Origin: Gnetum montanum
Lineage: Eukaryota > Streptophyta > Gnetopsida > Gnetales > Gnetaceae
NCBI GenBank assembly: GCA_015680685.1
Contig: MNCI01004850.1
Coordinates: forward strand, 97,294-161,293
Direction of reading: 5' to 3'
DNA length: 64,000 bases
Positions 44,890 to 56,489 of this stretch are shown here, piece after piece. The notes beneath the pieces were generated by a model. The model was not told where the DNA came from. It saw only the letters and a program-made list of their open reading frames with translations, and ran no database searches. The translations under genes and the position numbers were made by a program. Position 1 is the stretch's first letter. Every line of letters starts with the position of its first letter.

Positions 44890-47750
44890 ATGTTGTGATT
44901 AAAGATGGCACCATGAGTGATATGCTCATAGGAAGAAGGACCATCTCAACCAAGGGACAAGTGGCCTAGAACTGGAAAGGACCAACAAGAACAACCCTAG
45001 GAGTAGGTAACAGAAACCAATGCAATGGGGGCTCTTCAAGAGGAGCTTGAAGTGGAATCTATGCATCCGATTTTCCAAGCTAAAATAGAGTAATACCGTT
45101 AGGATGAGGCACCGAGACCAAGGCCAAGCCTTGAGGTCACATTGACAGATGTTTGCCTTAGACAAATTCAGCTTAGAAATATCCAATATTCAGTTCTCTA
45201 AGAATTGAACTTTGGTACCTTCCTAGACTTTACCTCAGAAGATGTCAGAATGTAGCTACAAATCTCTCCCATATGTCCCATCATTACTTCTAGTTGGGAG
45301 TGCTACATGGAAGAGACCTATCTTTTCTAGAATAATAGGCAGCCTGACGCCACCATGAAGATCAAGGACATTAGTATGTCCTACTTGATGACGACCATTT
45401 TTGAGGTCCTTGGTCTACTTGAAACTAGGACTAATATGGAAAATATCTCTATACAAGTAGACCTAGAGGTTAAAAAGAAATGGGTCCAACAATTCTATGA
45501 AGTGGATTGTAAAGAGTATGATGCACTTACCATGGAAAAACACACATATTTCAAGATAGCGACCTACCAACTCAATTTGATGGTGAGGCCTAGTAATGTG
45601 ATAGTCTTTGCTACTCATGTGTACATTGCTCTAAGTAGGAAATTCCCCATCAACCTTTCATACATGACCTATCTAGAGATATAGAAGTGGTCAAAGAAAA
45701 TGAACATGGAAGGAAGGCACTCCCTTTTTCGTGCCTAATCAAAAAATTATGCAAAAAGGGAGGGATAGCCCACTATACCAATAACAAATTAAGACATGCT
45801 CCTACTATGTATTGGGTGGAAATGATGAAAGGGTCCCTACCATAACTAAGAAAGAGAAGTAGCCACCACCACCACCCACTTATGAAATAATGTCGTAGAT
45901 GCATGTTGCTATGGAGTGCATGAAAAAGCTCCAAGACAAACTCTTGCAACAATAGTAAGCAAGTTTGAGTGGTGATCCATCTATATATAGACTAGCCTTG
46001 AGTCATTTGAATGAGGTATCTCATATAATAAGCTGGTTGGAGGACACAACACCAACTTTCTCTACCCAATGAATGTAAGTGCCTGCACAGTCAAATCCTA
46101 GCACCTGGAAGGTAATGGTGTCCACTCTAGAATAGAAGTAGTTCCTAGAAATTTTTGTAAATTCCACTACCTTCTCGATGTACTTGAAGGAGGGTGATGG
46201 GACAATTATCTTGGTGATGTAGCACAAAGGCTAGGAAATAGTGGCTGACATGGTGGCAAATCAAGTGGGCAAAGTCCTAAATGTTCCTATAGCATTTGTG
46301 CCAGATAGTCCTATAATCAAAGATGTGTAGATTTCTATAAGAATGGTTAGTGAAAGGTTCAATGTGACCCAGCACAAGCAGTTGCTAAAAAGACTATTGG
46401 GAACTTAGCAACTGATTTTGGAGGTCTTTGATCTTCAAGATGACATAACTACTACCTAATTAACACTATTGTAGGCAAGGGGTAAGTGCATCATCATGAA
46501 GGCTCAACTTGAAATAGCCATAACTAAGAATTAGTGCTCCACTGTAGAGGTTGTAGAACTTAGAGTCTGCCACACTAATCCCATAGTACTTAGCCAAGCA
46601 ATGACCATGGATGAATATTTTTAGTAGCTTTAGTCCAAACTCCAAGAGGTTGAGTACGCAAAGGAGTTGGTAATCTTTGATGAGTCCTTAGCTAATGCCA
46701 CCACCTACAACATTTAGAAGGACTTATTGGATGTTTGCTAGGAGAATGTAAATCTGACCAATGATAATCGTTGCCTACATACTATTGAGCTTTAAAAAGA
46801 GCAAATGGTTGAGTATATGAGATAGCAACAAGAGTAGTTTGCTAGGATGACAATGGACTTGAGGAGGATGGTAGCTAAGAATCATAATCTCTTGATGGAC
46901 AAGGCTTGTGCCCTTCGCTAGAGTTCTACAATTGAAATCATCACTTGAAAGAACGAGATCCTTAAATTTGAAAGGGTTAAGAACCACTACAGGGACTTGG
47001 TTGGTTTGTAGAAGAAGTCAATGAAAAACACATCCAACTGGTAAAGGTGAAGGTGAATGAGGTCCTCCAATAGCTCCAACAAGGAGGTGATGTATGGTAG
47101 TTCATCTTTGATTAATTGAATGAGTACAACAAAGCTGAAATCCATCTCAAGGAGTTATAGACCAAGGAAATGATCAAATACATGGAGCTTGCCAACCTTT
47201 GCTATGCAAACTTTGTAATGCTAACTATTAGAAGGTCAAGGTCAGATTTGGAGAAGCAAGTGGCCAGCTTGTACCTATTATACAAGGCCGAGTTTAAGCA
47301 CCATAAGGAGATAAAGTAGAAACTTGAAATGACAAATGTTGAACTTAATGTTCTTAGCTAGCACTTCATTGATTAGAGACTAGTAGCTAAGAACCTAGAC
47401 CAAAGGATGAATGACTACCAGAAATTGCATATGTAATAAAGGCATTTGATGTGGAATGCAAAAAAATTGTAGCTTGGTTCATCAATGTAAAGGAGTTGTT
47501 CCCTGCAATGCCCTAGCCATTGGATATTCCTGTATTGGTCCATATTTGTGATGTTACATGGATCATGTATGATCCTTGGAGTAAGGAGGAGAAGATGAAA
47601 ACATTGCTGGATGCTTTCCGTCTTCCACCAATAGTTGCAACTATAGCTGGATAGTCATAATCATAGCCTCAACCACAATAACTACATGCACCAGCGATAG
47701 GAGAAGGTCCTTCAGCACCTCAAGAACCTCCACCACCTAGGACCATTTGA
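44890..47750 (+). pseudogene. Coiled-coil ORF in the env position, element O
   Basis: About 950 codons with many stops. The first part reads ...HRKKDHLNQGTSGLELERTN..., then a conserved domain (45200-45690: EVKKKWVQQFYEVDCKEYDA, NLMVRPSNVIVFA, ALSRKFPIN) and ENEHGRKALPFSCLIKKLCK. Order and spacing resemble the so-called putative plant transposon protein domain, but I cannot confirm this. The rest (45990-47600) is rich in Glu/Lys/Gln/Leu heptad-like helices. It ends in a Pro-rich tail, APQEPPPPRTI, then stop. No signal peptide or membrane segment is seen, so it does not look like an envelope. Confidence 0.7.
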
Positions 47751-47987
47751 TTTTCTTCCTTGTCTTCAAGCTACTAAAGGAGTTGTGCTATCAGTTTTGG
47801 TTGTGATGTTTAATTTTGTTAGCATGAACACCAAATTTTGTAAAGATTATAAATCTATACACTTTGGCACTTACTATTGGTTTGTGTTAGTTGTATGTCA
47901 ATAGTTAGTCAATAATTGAATCCCTTCCCAAAATTTTATAAATAAGTTGTTCCTTCTTTTGTTCACTCAAGGATGAGTTTTCATTTA

Positions 47988-47999
47988 GTTGTGGGGGTA
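47988..47999 (+). promoter_or_regulatory. Polypurine tract of element O
   Basis: TTGTGGGGGTA directly before the 3' LTR start TGATGAAT. The same GTGGGGGTA is found next to the 3' LTR in A, B and C. Confidence 0.8.
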
Positions 48000-48837
48000 T
48001 GATGAATCGTTGTCGTTGGACTATGTTGATGGGATCCCATCAACATGATCCTGTCAACATAGGGTTTGATGCATTGATGCGTATGTGTTGATGGAGTGTC
48101 TTCTATTGCCTATATAAATTTGCACACCAACCACATTTATAGCATCCATTCATTAATAGTTATCCAAACTTTTGGAATTTTATCTTTCCAAAGTTAGAAT
48201 ATTTTCTAAGTACCTATAGTAAGAGTAAGAAGTGTACAAATTTTTATTCGAGCATTGATGTACATGACGGCCTTAGTGTGATCGGCAATAAAGGCAAGCT
48301 TTCTTCATAAACCTTGCAACACTTGGACCTAGCTTAATGTTTATTTAATGCATTTATTATTCATGCACTTTACTTTAATGCATTCAATTATTTAATTATT
48401 TAATTTTGGATAATTAACACACATAAGTACAACCATCTCAAGCATATGACTAACGCTTGGTAATCTTAGTAAAACTTAACACTTGGTAACCTATTAGCAT
48501 TACAATGTATTCAAGATATGTATGGAAAATGGGAACAGATGCTTATGTTAGGACTAGTTAAGCATTAGTTAGTTATTAGATTAATTAAATATTTAATTAC
48601 TTTATTTTGGGAAAATTAATGAAAAATATAAAATGATAAAAATCATATGCCTTAGTTACACTTAACCATACCCTTGCACTTCATAAGTGAAATTGAGAAG
48701 ATAATGATCACATTTGTTAGATTCACTACCTAGACCCAGTGTACTTAGAGAGCTAAAGTCTACAGAATTCAACTAGATCCCTTTGTGAATGCTAGTGATT
48801 CATATGATTGGATGTAGGGATTGCTTGCTACTCATAT
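48000..48837 (+). repeat. 3' LTR of element O
   Basis: Pairs with 22781-23621 over its length; TATATAAATT near 48110, and the same AATAAAGGCAAGC and GGTAATC words. The final TCATCA has decayed to TCATAT. Confidence 0.88.
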
Positions 48838-49140
48838 ATATTATAATTGTTTTTGTTTTGGAGGCTTAAAGATGAGAAGCTTTCAACTTTTGCTACTATT
48901 TGTTCTTGTCTTTGATTAATGAATTCTTTTTTCTTTAAAGAGAATTTTCTCCTACTCTTTACAAGAAATCCTTTAGTAACAAGTGAAAACCTATGAGGGT
49001 GATTCTAAATAAGAGCAAGACCTTATCTTTTTGCTATCCTAGAGGAGAGGTTTTTTAAGATTAGTTATAAGGATGAAAACTTGAATAGGCATCCCCAAAA
49101 TCATGAGCTTTTTCTTTAGACCTTCTCTTCAATGATTTGA
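48838..49140 (+). mobile_element. LINE-type repeat, continuation right of element O
   Basis: Sequence from TTTTGGAGGCTTAAAG onward matches 21760-22010 in the same orientation. The left flank of O (up to 22780) matches the part of the unit just before that. Joined across O, the flanks restore one continuous repeat unit. Confidence 0.75.
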
Positions 49141-49485
49141 TGTATTTTATGTTTTTATAATAATATTATTTATTTTTTGAGAGTCCAACACCCTCTTGAT
49201 CTAATGCGTTCATTTCCTTAACATGGACTAACATATTAAGATAGGTAAAGGATTTGACATGATTTACTATAACTAACTACTAGCTTAATTATATATTTGA
49301 TATATATTTATAATTTCATCTAGAGAATATTACAAAAAGTGCATTAAATTTTTGTTTATATGTTATATTAGAAATTTTCCAATTCGCCATTTTAGAAAAT
49401 TCAACATATTCCATAACAATTTTGATCATATTATTATGATTACATGATTAGAAGAATAATTAATTCTAAGCTTGGTAATGATCAG
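49141..49485. other. AT-rich gap, no gene seen
   Basis: Between the LINE-type repeat and the 3' LTR of element E. No long ORF or recognisable repeat. Confidence 0.5.
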
Positions 49486-50304
49486 TGATGAGTAGTCCCT
49501 ACACCCAACCATATGAAACACAAGCATTCATTAGTGATTTGGTAAAATTTCATGAACTTTAGATCTTCAAATGCCAATATTAAAGATAATGTCCAATGGA
49601 CATGATCATTGTCTTCTTGGCTTTACTTGTATAGGTGCAAGTGTATGTTTAAGTGAGCCAAGGCACATGATTTGTATTACTTTTTATATTTTTATCTTAA
49701 TTAACCTAAGTGGAAAATAAAGTCATTATATGGGAACTAATCTAAGTCACTATCTAGTGCCTTAGTCTATTTCCTAACGTAAGTATCTAGGCCCACCTTC
49801 TATACACATCTTGAACTCATTATAATGCTACTAGGTTACCAAGTGCTAGGCTATTGGGCATACCAAGTGATAACACTAATGGGATTACCAAGCATTAATG
49901 GTATGCTCAAGGTACTTTTACTTATGTGTATTACTTAATCATATTCATTAGTTATTTAATTAAGATCATGGATAGTCAAGTGCAGAAAAGTAAACATTAA
50001 GCTATTCCAAATGCTGCAAGGTATTTCAAGAATCTTGTCTTTATTACTGTCACATCAATGTGTCCAGGTACATTGGTGCTCAAATAAGGATTTGTACAAT
50101 CCTTGATTCCTATTGTGGGCACTTAGAAAATATTCTAACTATTATAGAATGAAACTGTAAGAGCTTCATTACACTACTAACTTAATAGTGCCATAAATGT
50201 GGTGGGTATGTGCATTTATATAGGTAAAGATAAATGCTACATCAACACATAAATTCATTTGTTGACAAGGATGTGTTGACGTAGCCTAACTTTGTGATTC
50301 ATCA
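49486..50304 (-). repeat. 3' LTR of element E
   Basis: TGATGAGTAG...GATTCATCA in plus-strand view, 819 bases. TATATAAAT on the minus strand near 50213-50222. The inverted cassette at 50237-50285 (CTACATCAACACAT...ATGTGTTGACGTAG) replaces the GATATC units of A-C. Confidence 0.88.
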
Positions 50305-50538
50305 TACCTTCAAGATTGACTGAAAACTCATCCTTGAGTGAACAAAAGTAGAATCAAGCTTCTTACAAAATTGGGAACGTATGAAACCACAAACAAACAA
50401 ACTCACTAACTAACTCTAAGTGCCCAATTTTAAAAATTTACAATGATTACAAAAATTGATGTTGAGGAAAACAAAAGTGAACACCCTTGCAAAATTTGAT
50501 AATTGTAATTACTTTGATGACTGAAGATGAAAAGAAGA

Positions 50539-53179
50539 TTAGATAGTGCTAAGAGGTGGAGGCTCTTGGGGTGTTGAAGGATCTTCTCTAGCCTCCAATG
50601 CTCATGGTATTGGTGGTTGAGGTTGAGGTAGTGGTTGCAGTTGTCTTGCTATAGCTACTACTTTTGGCTAAAGGTAAAAGAAATCTAGTAGTGTATTCAT
50701 CTTCTCATCCTTGCTTTGAGGATCATGCATAGTCCAAACAACATCACCTATGTAAGCTAGTACAACAACATCCCATAGACAAGGCATGGCTGGGAACAAC
50801 TCCTTGACATTTATGAACTAGGTAGCAAATTTTTTATGTTTGATGTCAAACATCCTGACAAGGTTTTGCAACTCCTATTAATCATCCATTATTTTGGTTA
50901 GGTTCTCAACAACTAATCATTTATCTATGAATCAAACCTTGAGAACTTCAATCTCAGTGTTAGTTGTTTTTAGCTTTTTCTTTGTGTCCTTATGGTGCTT
51001 GAACCCTGCCTCATATAAGAGGTATGAGTTGGCCACTTGTTTTTCTAGATTTGGCCATAGCTATTTGATAGTTAGCATTTCCAAGTTTGCATAGTGAAGG
51101 TTGGCTAACTCCATGTATTTAGTCATCTCCTCCATTTGCAACTTCTTTATGTAGATTTTACCTTTGTTGTAGGCATTTAGTCCATCAAAGATGGGCTGGC
51201 ACATGTCACCTCTTTGTTGAAGTTATTGGAGGACCTTGTTCATCTTCACCTTGGCTAGTTGGATTTATCTTTCATTGACTTATTTGAGAAGCCCAACCTA
51301 GTCCCTGTAGTGATTTTTTACTCATTCAAACTTTAGGGCCTCATTCTTGTAGGCAGCTATCTCAATGGTCATTTTCTAGTGAAGCACAAGGACTTTCTCC
51401 ATCAAGAGATTACAATTATTAGTAGCCAACCTCCTCAAATTCATGATGACATTGGCAAGCTACTGTTGTCGCACAAATTCCACCATTTGATATTTTTGTG
51501 CATCAACATTCCACCAATAGTGAATGTCCTTGGTTAGAGCTAGATTCTCCTTATGGACCTCTGATAGGTTCTTCTTAGTGTTATAGGTTAATGCCTCCAA
51601 TAGGGACGTGTCAAAGACCACTGCCTCCTTTATGTTCTTAACCTCTTTTAATTTTTTTTAAACTATAAGAAAGCTTCATCCCTTGTTACTACCTGGCTAA
51701 GAACAGTGGAGTTAGCTAATCAGGCTCTCAATTTCGCAACCTTGGTAGTCAATCATTTGTGTTCAAAGATAGCTACCTTGAGTTGGGCATTGGTGATGAT
51801 GTGCTTACCTTTAGCTTCTAGTAGCTTTGATTGGATAGTAATGATGTTTTCCAAAATATTGAAGATCTCTAAAAGTAATTACTTAGTTCCCACTAGTTGG
51901 TCCAACATCTCCTCATGCTAGGTTACACTTAGCCTCCCACTTGCTACTCTTGCAAATGTCTACATCTCTCTAAGTGCAGCAATGTTTGACATGGTAGCTA
52001 TAGGAGCATTTAGTACTTCAGCTACATGATTGACTACCACCTCTACCACTATCTTCTACTCATGGTGCTACATCACCAAGATAGTTGCCCCCTTGCCCTC
52101 CTCTAGGTGCATCAAGAAAGTGGTAGCATTCCTAGAGATCTATGAGAATTGTTGTTATCCATGGATGGAGACCATCACTTCTCGAGTGCTCGACTTTGAT
52201 CTTGCAGGTGCTTGCATTCTTTGTATGGAAAATAATGATGTAGTCTTTTCTAGCTAGCTTATTATTTAGGTTATAAATTTCTTAAATCTAGTTGGTAGGT
52301 TGAAGGTTCTCCACCACTTGGTCCTCCTTGTTGCTACTATAAGAGTTGCTCACAAAGCTTTTACATGTGCTTGATCATATCACGAGCCTTCGGTATTATT
52401 TCTTGAGTAGGTGGTAATGGTAGTAGCTACTCCTCTTGTTGAAACTTGGCGGGTGCCTTATCCTTCATCATCTTCTACCAGGATGTGGTAGGAGCATGAC
52501 AAAGCATGTTGTTGGCATAATGGGCTGTCCCTCCTCTTCTGTAGAGTTTTTTGATGAGGTAAGGAAAGAGAAGTGTCTTTCTCCCATGCTCATTCTCTTT
52601 GAATCTCTTCTCAATCTCTAGGAGATGAGCTGTGGAAGGTTGACTAGAAATTTTTTACTTAGAGTGGCACACGCACAAGTAGAGAAGGTTGTGATCTTGC
52701 TGGGCCTCATCATTAGATTTATGTGGTAGGGTACCATATTGAAATAAATCCTCTTTGCCTTGGTGAGTGCACCGTACTCCTTACAGTTCACTTCATAGCA
52801 CTGTTGCATCCATTCCTTCTTGACATTTAGGTTTGCTTGTGTTGAGATCTCCCCCAAAGTTGCCCCACTATTAGGCAACCTAAGGCCCTCTAAAATGGCC
52901 TTAACCAAATAGAACACACTGATGTCCTTGATCTTGATCATGGTGTATGCTTGCCTATTGTTGTAGAAGAGGGACGTCTCTTTCATGTACCACTCTCCAC
53001 TGGAAGTGAGGATAGGCCACAAGAAAGAGGTTTGCAGTTTAGTTTTTACCTCTTCTAGCATCATGTCCAAGAAGGAACCAAAGTTAAGTTCTTGCAAACC
53101 ATACTTTGGGCCTCCTTAGTATGAATTTTTCTTAGGTAGACCTTAGTTAAGGTGACCTCCAAGTTTTGTCTAAACCTTG
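50539..53179 (-). pseudogene. Coiled-coil ORF of element E, main part
   Basis: The conserved N-terminal domain is the longest open stretch (52618-53097, 159 codons): VKKEWMQQCYEVNCKEYGAL, INLMMRPSKITTFS, ATLSKKFLVNLPQLI. A long helical, heptad-like region follows with stops, and the Pro-rich end PQEPPPLSTI before a stop at 50539. The frame continues across element C into 62285-62530. Confidence 0.72.
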
Positions 53180-54018
53180 TGATGAGTGGCAAGGTACCCC
53201 TACACTCAACCATACGAATATGAGTGCTTCACGCATGATTCAGTTGAACTCCGCAGATGGACTAGTTGTGGTATCTAGACAGTTACTTGTAGATCACAGT
53301 TCGCTGTCTTCCCACATGGACTACTATTAGCTTTGTCACTTATGGTTTAGTCCAGAGTGAGGTGTATGATGTGTTTCTACACTTATGCTACTCTTGGGTA
53401 TGATGGGAAATAATATCAACTAAGCTAGGAGAGAGAGGGTGAGAGAGAATCTAAACTAGCCTAAGTGCAATGAGCATTCATTCCTTAATCATCCGTACAC
53501 ATCTTGGACCTCGTGCATGACTACCACTAGGATTACCAAGTGCATGGCCTAGGTACGCTATTGGGTTATCAAGTAGTCACACTTAAATGCTCGTGATTAA
53601 GTCATACTCATTCCACGTTACTAGGAGATAAGGGTAGAGAGATATTAACTAAGAAAGCAATAAATAATAATAAAAATTAAATAATTAAGCTAAGTGGATG
53701 CTGTAATGATGAAGTAATCTCGATCTTTATTGCTGGTCATGTGTGTGTCCAAGTATGTCACTCTCGAATAAGAATGTCGTACAATTACAATCATCATACT
53801 ACAGGCATGCACTGGGAGAAAGGGTTGAGAGGAAAAATTGACAAAAAGTCCCTACCTTAATACTAAAAGACTATCTAGCAAACCAAATCCACCTACCTCT
53901 TATTTATAGATGAGGAGATAAACCATGATATCATGTATTTGATATCATTTCTAGGCTGTGATATCGTGTATGTGATATTGTGGATGCAATATCGTAGCCA
54001 ACAATTCATGACTCATCA
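53180..54018 (-). repeat. 3' LTR of element C
   Basis: TGATGAGTGG...GACTCATCA, 839 bases, about 50 longer than its partner because of extra GATATC/GATATT units at 53930-54000. Confidence 0.92.
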
Positions 54019-54030
54019 TACCCCCACGAT
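54019..54030 (-). promoter_or_regulatory. Polypurine tract of element C
   Basis: Minus-strand ATCGTGGGGGTA abuts the 3' LTR start TGATGAGT. Confidence 0.8.
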
Positions 54031-54210
54031 TGAATGAAAACTCGTCCTCGAGTTAAAGTGAGAACAAGCTCCATTGATTACATAGTGGATAGGTATGAGA
54101 TTATTAACTAACTAGAATGGATTCATGGCACAGTGTGGAATTAGAACAAAATTGATACACAACACGAAGAATGCAAAATAAAATCCTATAACTACAAAAT
54201 TGGGTAGAAC

Positions 54211-56480
54211 TCATGTAGTTCTTGGTGGCGGTGGCTCCTCCATGGGTGCCTTTCCCTTTTCTTACGCTCTAGGTCTTGGGATTTGATGGTGTTGAAGTAT
54301 GGCTCGGAGTTTCTTGTCTTTAATTCGAGGATCCTGTGTCATCCATGCTAATGTTCTGATGTTTGATGGAGTCAGCACCTCCCATGGGCATGATAGTTGC
54401 GGAAACATTTTATTTGCTTTGACATACCAAGCCGCAAACACCCGTCGTTCCTTCTCGTAGGCTCTGGCTTTATCTCTGTATTCTTGAAAATCTATGAGTC
54501 ATCAAGCCAAGTCTATTATGACACCTTTCTACCCCTGATAGCTTGCTTTAACCACCTCGAGTTTAGAATTTTCAACCTCTAATTTTTACAATGTTTTCTT
54601 GTGTTCTGTAAATTCTATTTCATATTTGGTGTAGGTGGTGGCTACCTGTTGCTCGAGCTCTATTCTCAGGCACCCTGCTATTAACATGGCAACGTTGGCA
54701 TATCGCAGGTTTGCCAACTCCATTTACTCTGTAAGGTCCTAGATCTGCAGGTCCCAGCTCTTAACTTCCGCCTAGTGGGCAAACGTGTATGTGTCCAATA
54801 TGGCCCGCCAGTCAGTGTGTTGAGCATTGAGAGTGTTGATGTGGGCCTTGGCGATATGGATCTCCTTTTCGATGATTTGTTTATACATCTCCGCCTGGTC
54901 CCGAAAATGCTTCTTTAGCTTCTCATGCCATTTAGCCTCATTCTGCCATGCACTTATTTCAATGGCCATCTTCTAATGGATGGCGAGTACCTTCTCCGTT
55001 GAGAGAGTTTGATTTTCCCTGGCTAAACTATTCATGTCCTAGTTAACCCTGATTAGTTGTTCTCACAACTACTAAAAATGTTCCTCAAGAACATTCTTTT
55101 GCTTCTCCACAGAGTTCAACCGAAGGTTGTCAGCAACAAGTTGTTTATTATCCTCTTGTAAGGCCTTGAGTGCCTTAGCATGCACATAAGTTTGCACTTA
55201 TGCCATAGAGGCATCCCAGTCAGCCTTCTCTTTTTCTTCTACCACCCTTTTATTCTCTGTGAAAAATTTATTGAGTTGCTCGGTTCTGAAAGTGTCCAGC
55301 TGGTCTACGAGAATGAATCGAGAAGGATCCCGCTGTGTTACTTGTAGGGTCACATGCCTTTCTTGCAATCTTTTCACTTCTACTTCAGCATGCTCAGCCC
55401 TCATCTCTATCATGACTAGCTTCCCCTTGGTGGAAATGAGGTCTGGTTGTATTGCTATAACATCCTATGGGATGTCAAATAAGGACGTCATTACCTGTAA
55501 TGTTTGCACCAATCAGTCGAGTACATCCTCATGTTCCGCAGGAGTCATTGAGGTACTAGCTAGAGTTTGAGCATCTTGTGCTCTTGTAAGATCTATCAGT
55601 GGCACAAAAAGCACATTGAATGATTCTTTAATGTGGTCTACGACCACTTCTATGGCTCTTGCTGGATCCTGGTGCTGCATGACCACTACCGTGGCCCCTT
55701 CACCAGTTTCCAACTACACCTGAAAGGATGCAGTGTTTCCTGAAATCTATTGTGACCAAGCACTCTCCCCTCCTCCTTTCTGAATGGACACTTCACCCCA
55801 TGCGCGATCCATAGAAATCGTAGGCTATACAGCATTGTTGATGATGCGAAAGAGATTTGTGTCATCACGACTTCCCCAATTGACTATCTCAGCAATGGCC
55901 CTAACATGGCTCATCGACGATCTGTAATCTTGTGGTGGTGGCAGTGGTTGATCCTCCTGGCCTATGCTAGGTGTTGCTTCTTGTTGTTGATTGGGTCTCA
56001 TGCTTGGAAGTTGGTTGGGTCCTACAAGTTGAGTTGCAGTTGGCCCTGCCGTCTGTTCTTTTTCTTGATCCGGCCCCAGTGTCTCACCAATGATTTTCCT
56101 TGTAGCTGGTGGCTTTAGTAGTTCAACATATGAAGCATTTTGGGCTTTTCGGAGGACATCATTGGTGTAGGCCACAATGGTGACCCTTTGAGTTGATCCT
56201 TAATGGCCTCTGGAGAAAATTTTGCAAAAGGTCCAAAGTTTAATTCTCACTGCAGTTAATATGGACCTTTCATGGATGGCCTGAACACAATCCTGGGGCA
56301 ACGTGGGATGTCATCCTTGTTCAGACACTACAGTAGCTCCTCCTTCTGCTTACCTTGATTGTATAGTAGTAGGGTCTTCTTGATGGATACTAAATGCTTG
56401 TTCTTCTTGCTTTTCATGTTGTTTGGTAGGAACTTGTCCTTCACGTCTCCTAGGTCGCTTGATCACACCTTGAGCAGGAC
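54211..56480 (-). pseudogene. Coiled-coil ORF of element C
   Basis: The best preserved copy of the helical part. 55825-56175 is a Gln/Pro-rich linker (NDVLRKAQNASYVELLKPPA...). 55513-55713 carries DLTRAQDAQTLASTSMTPAE, 55198-55413 EMRAEHAEVEVKRLQERHVT, and 54772-54969 MAIEISAWQNEAKWHEKLKK, all helical and charged with heptad-like spacing. It ends APMEEPPPPRTT before TGA at 54211. Copy W (491-1884) matches these blocks in order. Stops interrupt the frame. The N-terminal conserved domain is poor or missing. Confidence 0.72.
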
Positions 56481-56489
56481 CTTCCTATT

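Larger units (their letters stand above)
22781..48837 (+). mobile_element. Athila/Tat-like Ty3/Gypsy element O, nested host
   Basis: A plus-strand LTR retrotransposon about 26 kb long because A and B are inserted in it; about 13 kb without them. Order: 5' LTR (22781-23621), PBS, gag, protease, RT, RNase H, integrase, long spacer, coiled-coil ORF, PPT, 3' LTR (48000-48837). LTRs look roughly 85-90% alike by eye, so it is old. The flank is TATAG on the left and TATAT/ATATT-like on the right, a decayed target duplication. All frames carry stops, so it is dead. The order PR-RT-RH-INT is Gypsy; WGINFMGP in integrase and the PBS type point to the Athila/Tat group. Confidence 0.88.

Noticed and set aside
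44890-47750. Cellular coiled-coil gene (motor- or filament-like)
   Set aside because: Four copies each sit next to a PPT and 3' LTR of the same family and carry stops, so it belongs to the transposon.
22781-48837. Endogenous pararetrovirus or envelope-bearing retrovirus
   Set aside because: LTRs, PBS, target duplications, integrase and PR-RT-RH-INT order show a Gypsy retrotransposon. No movement protein or membrane-anchored envelope is seen.
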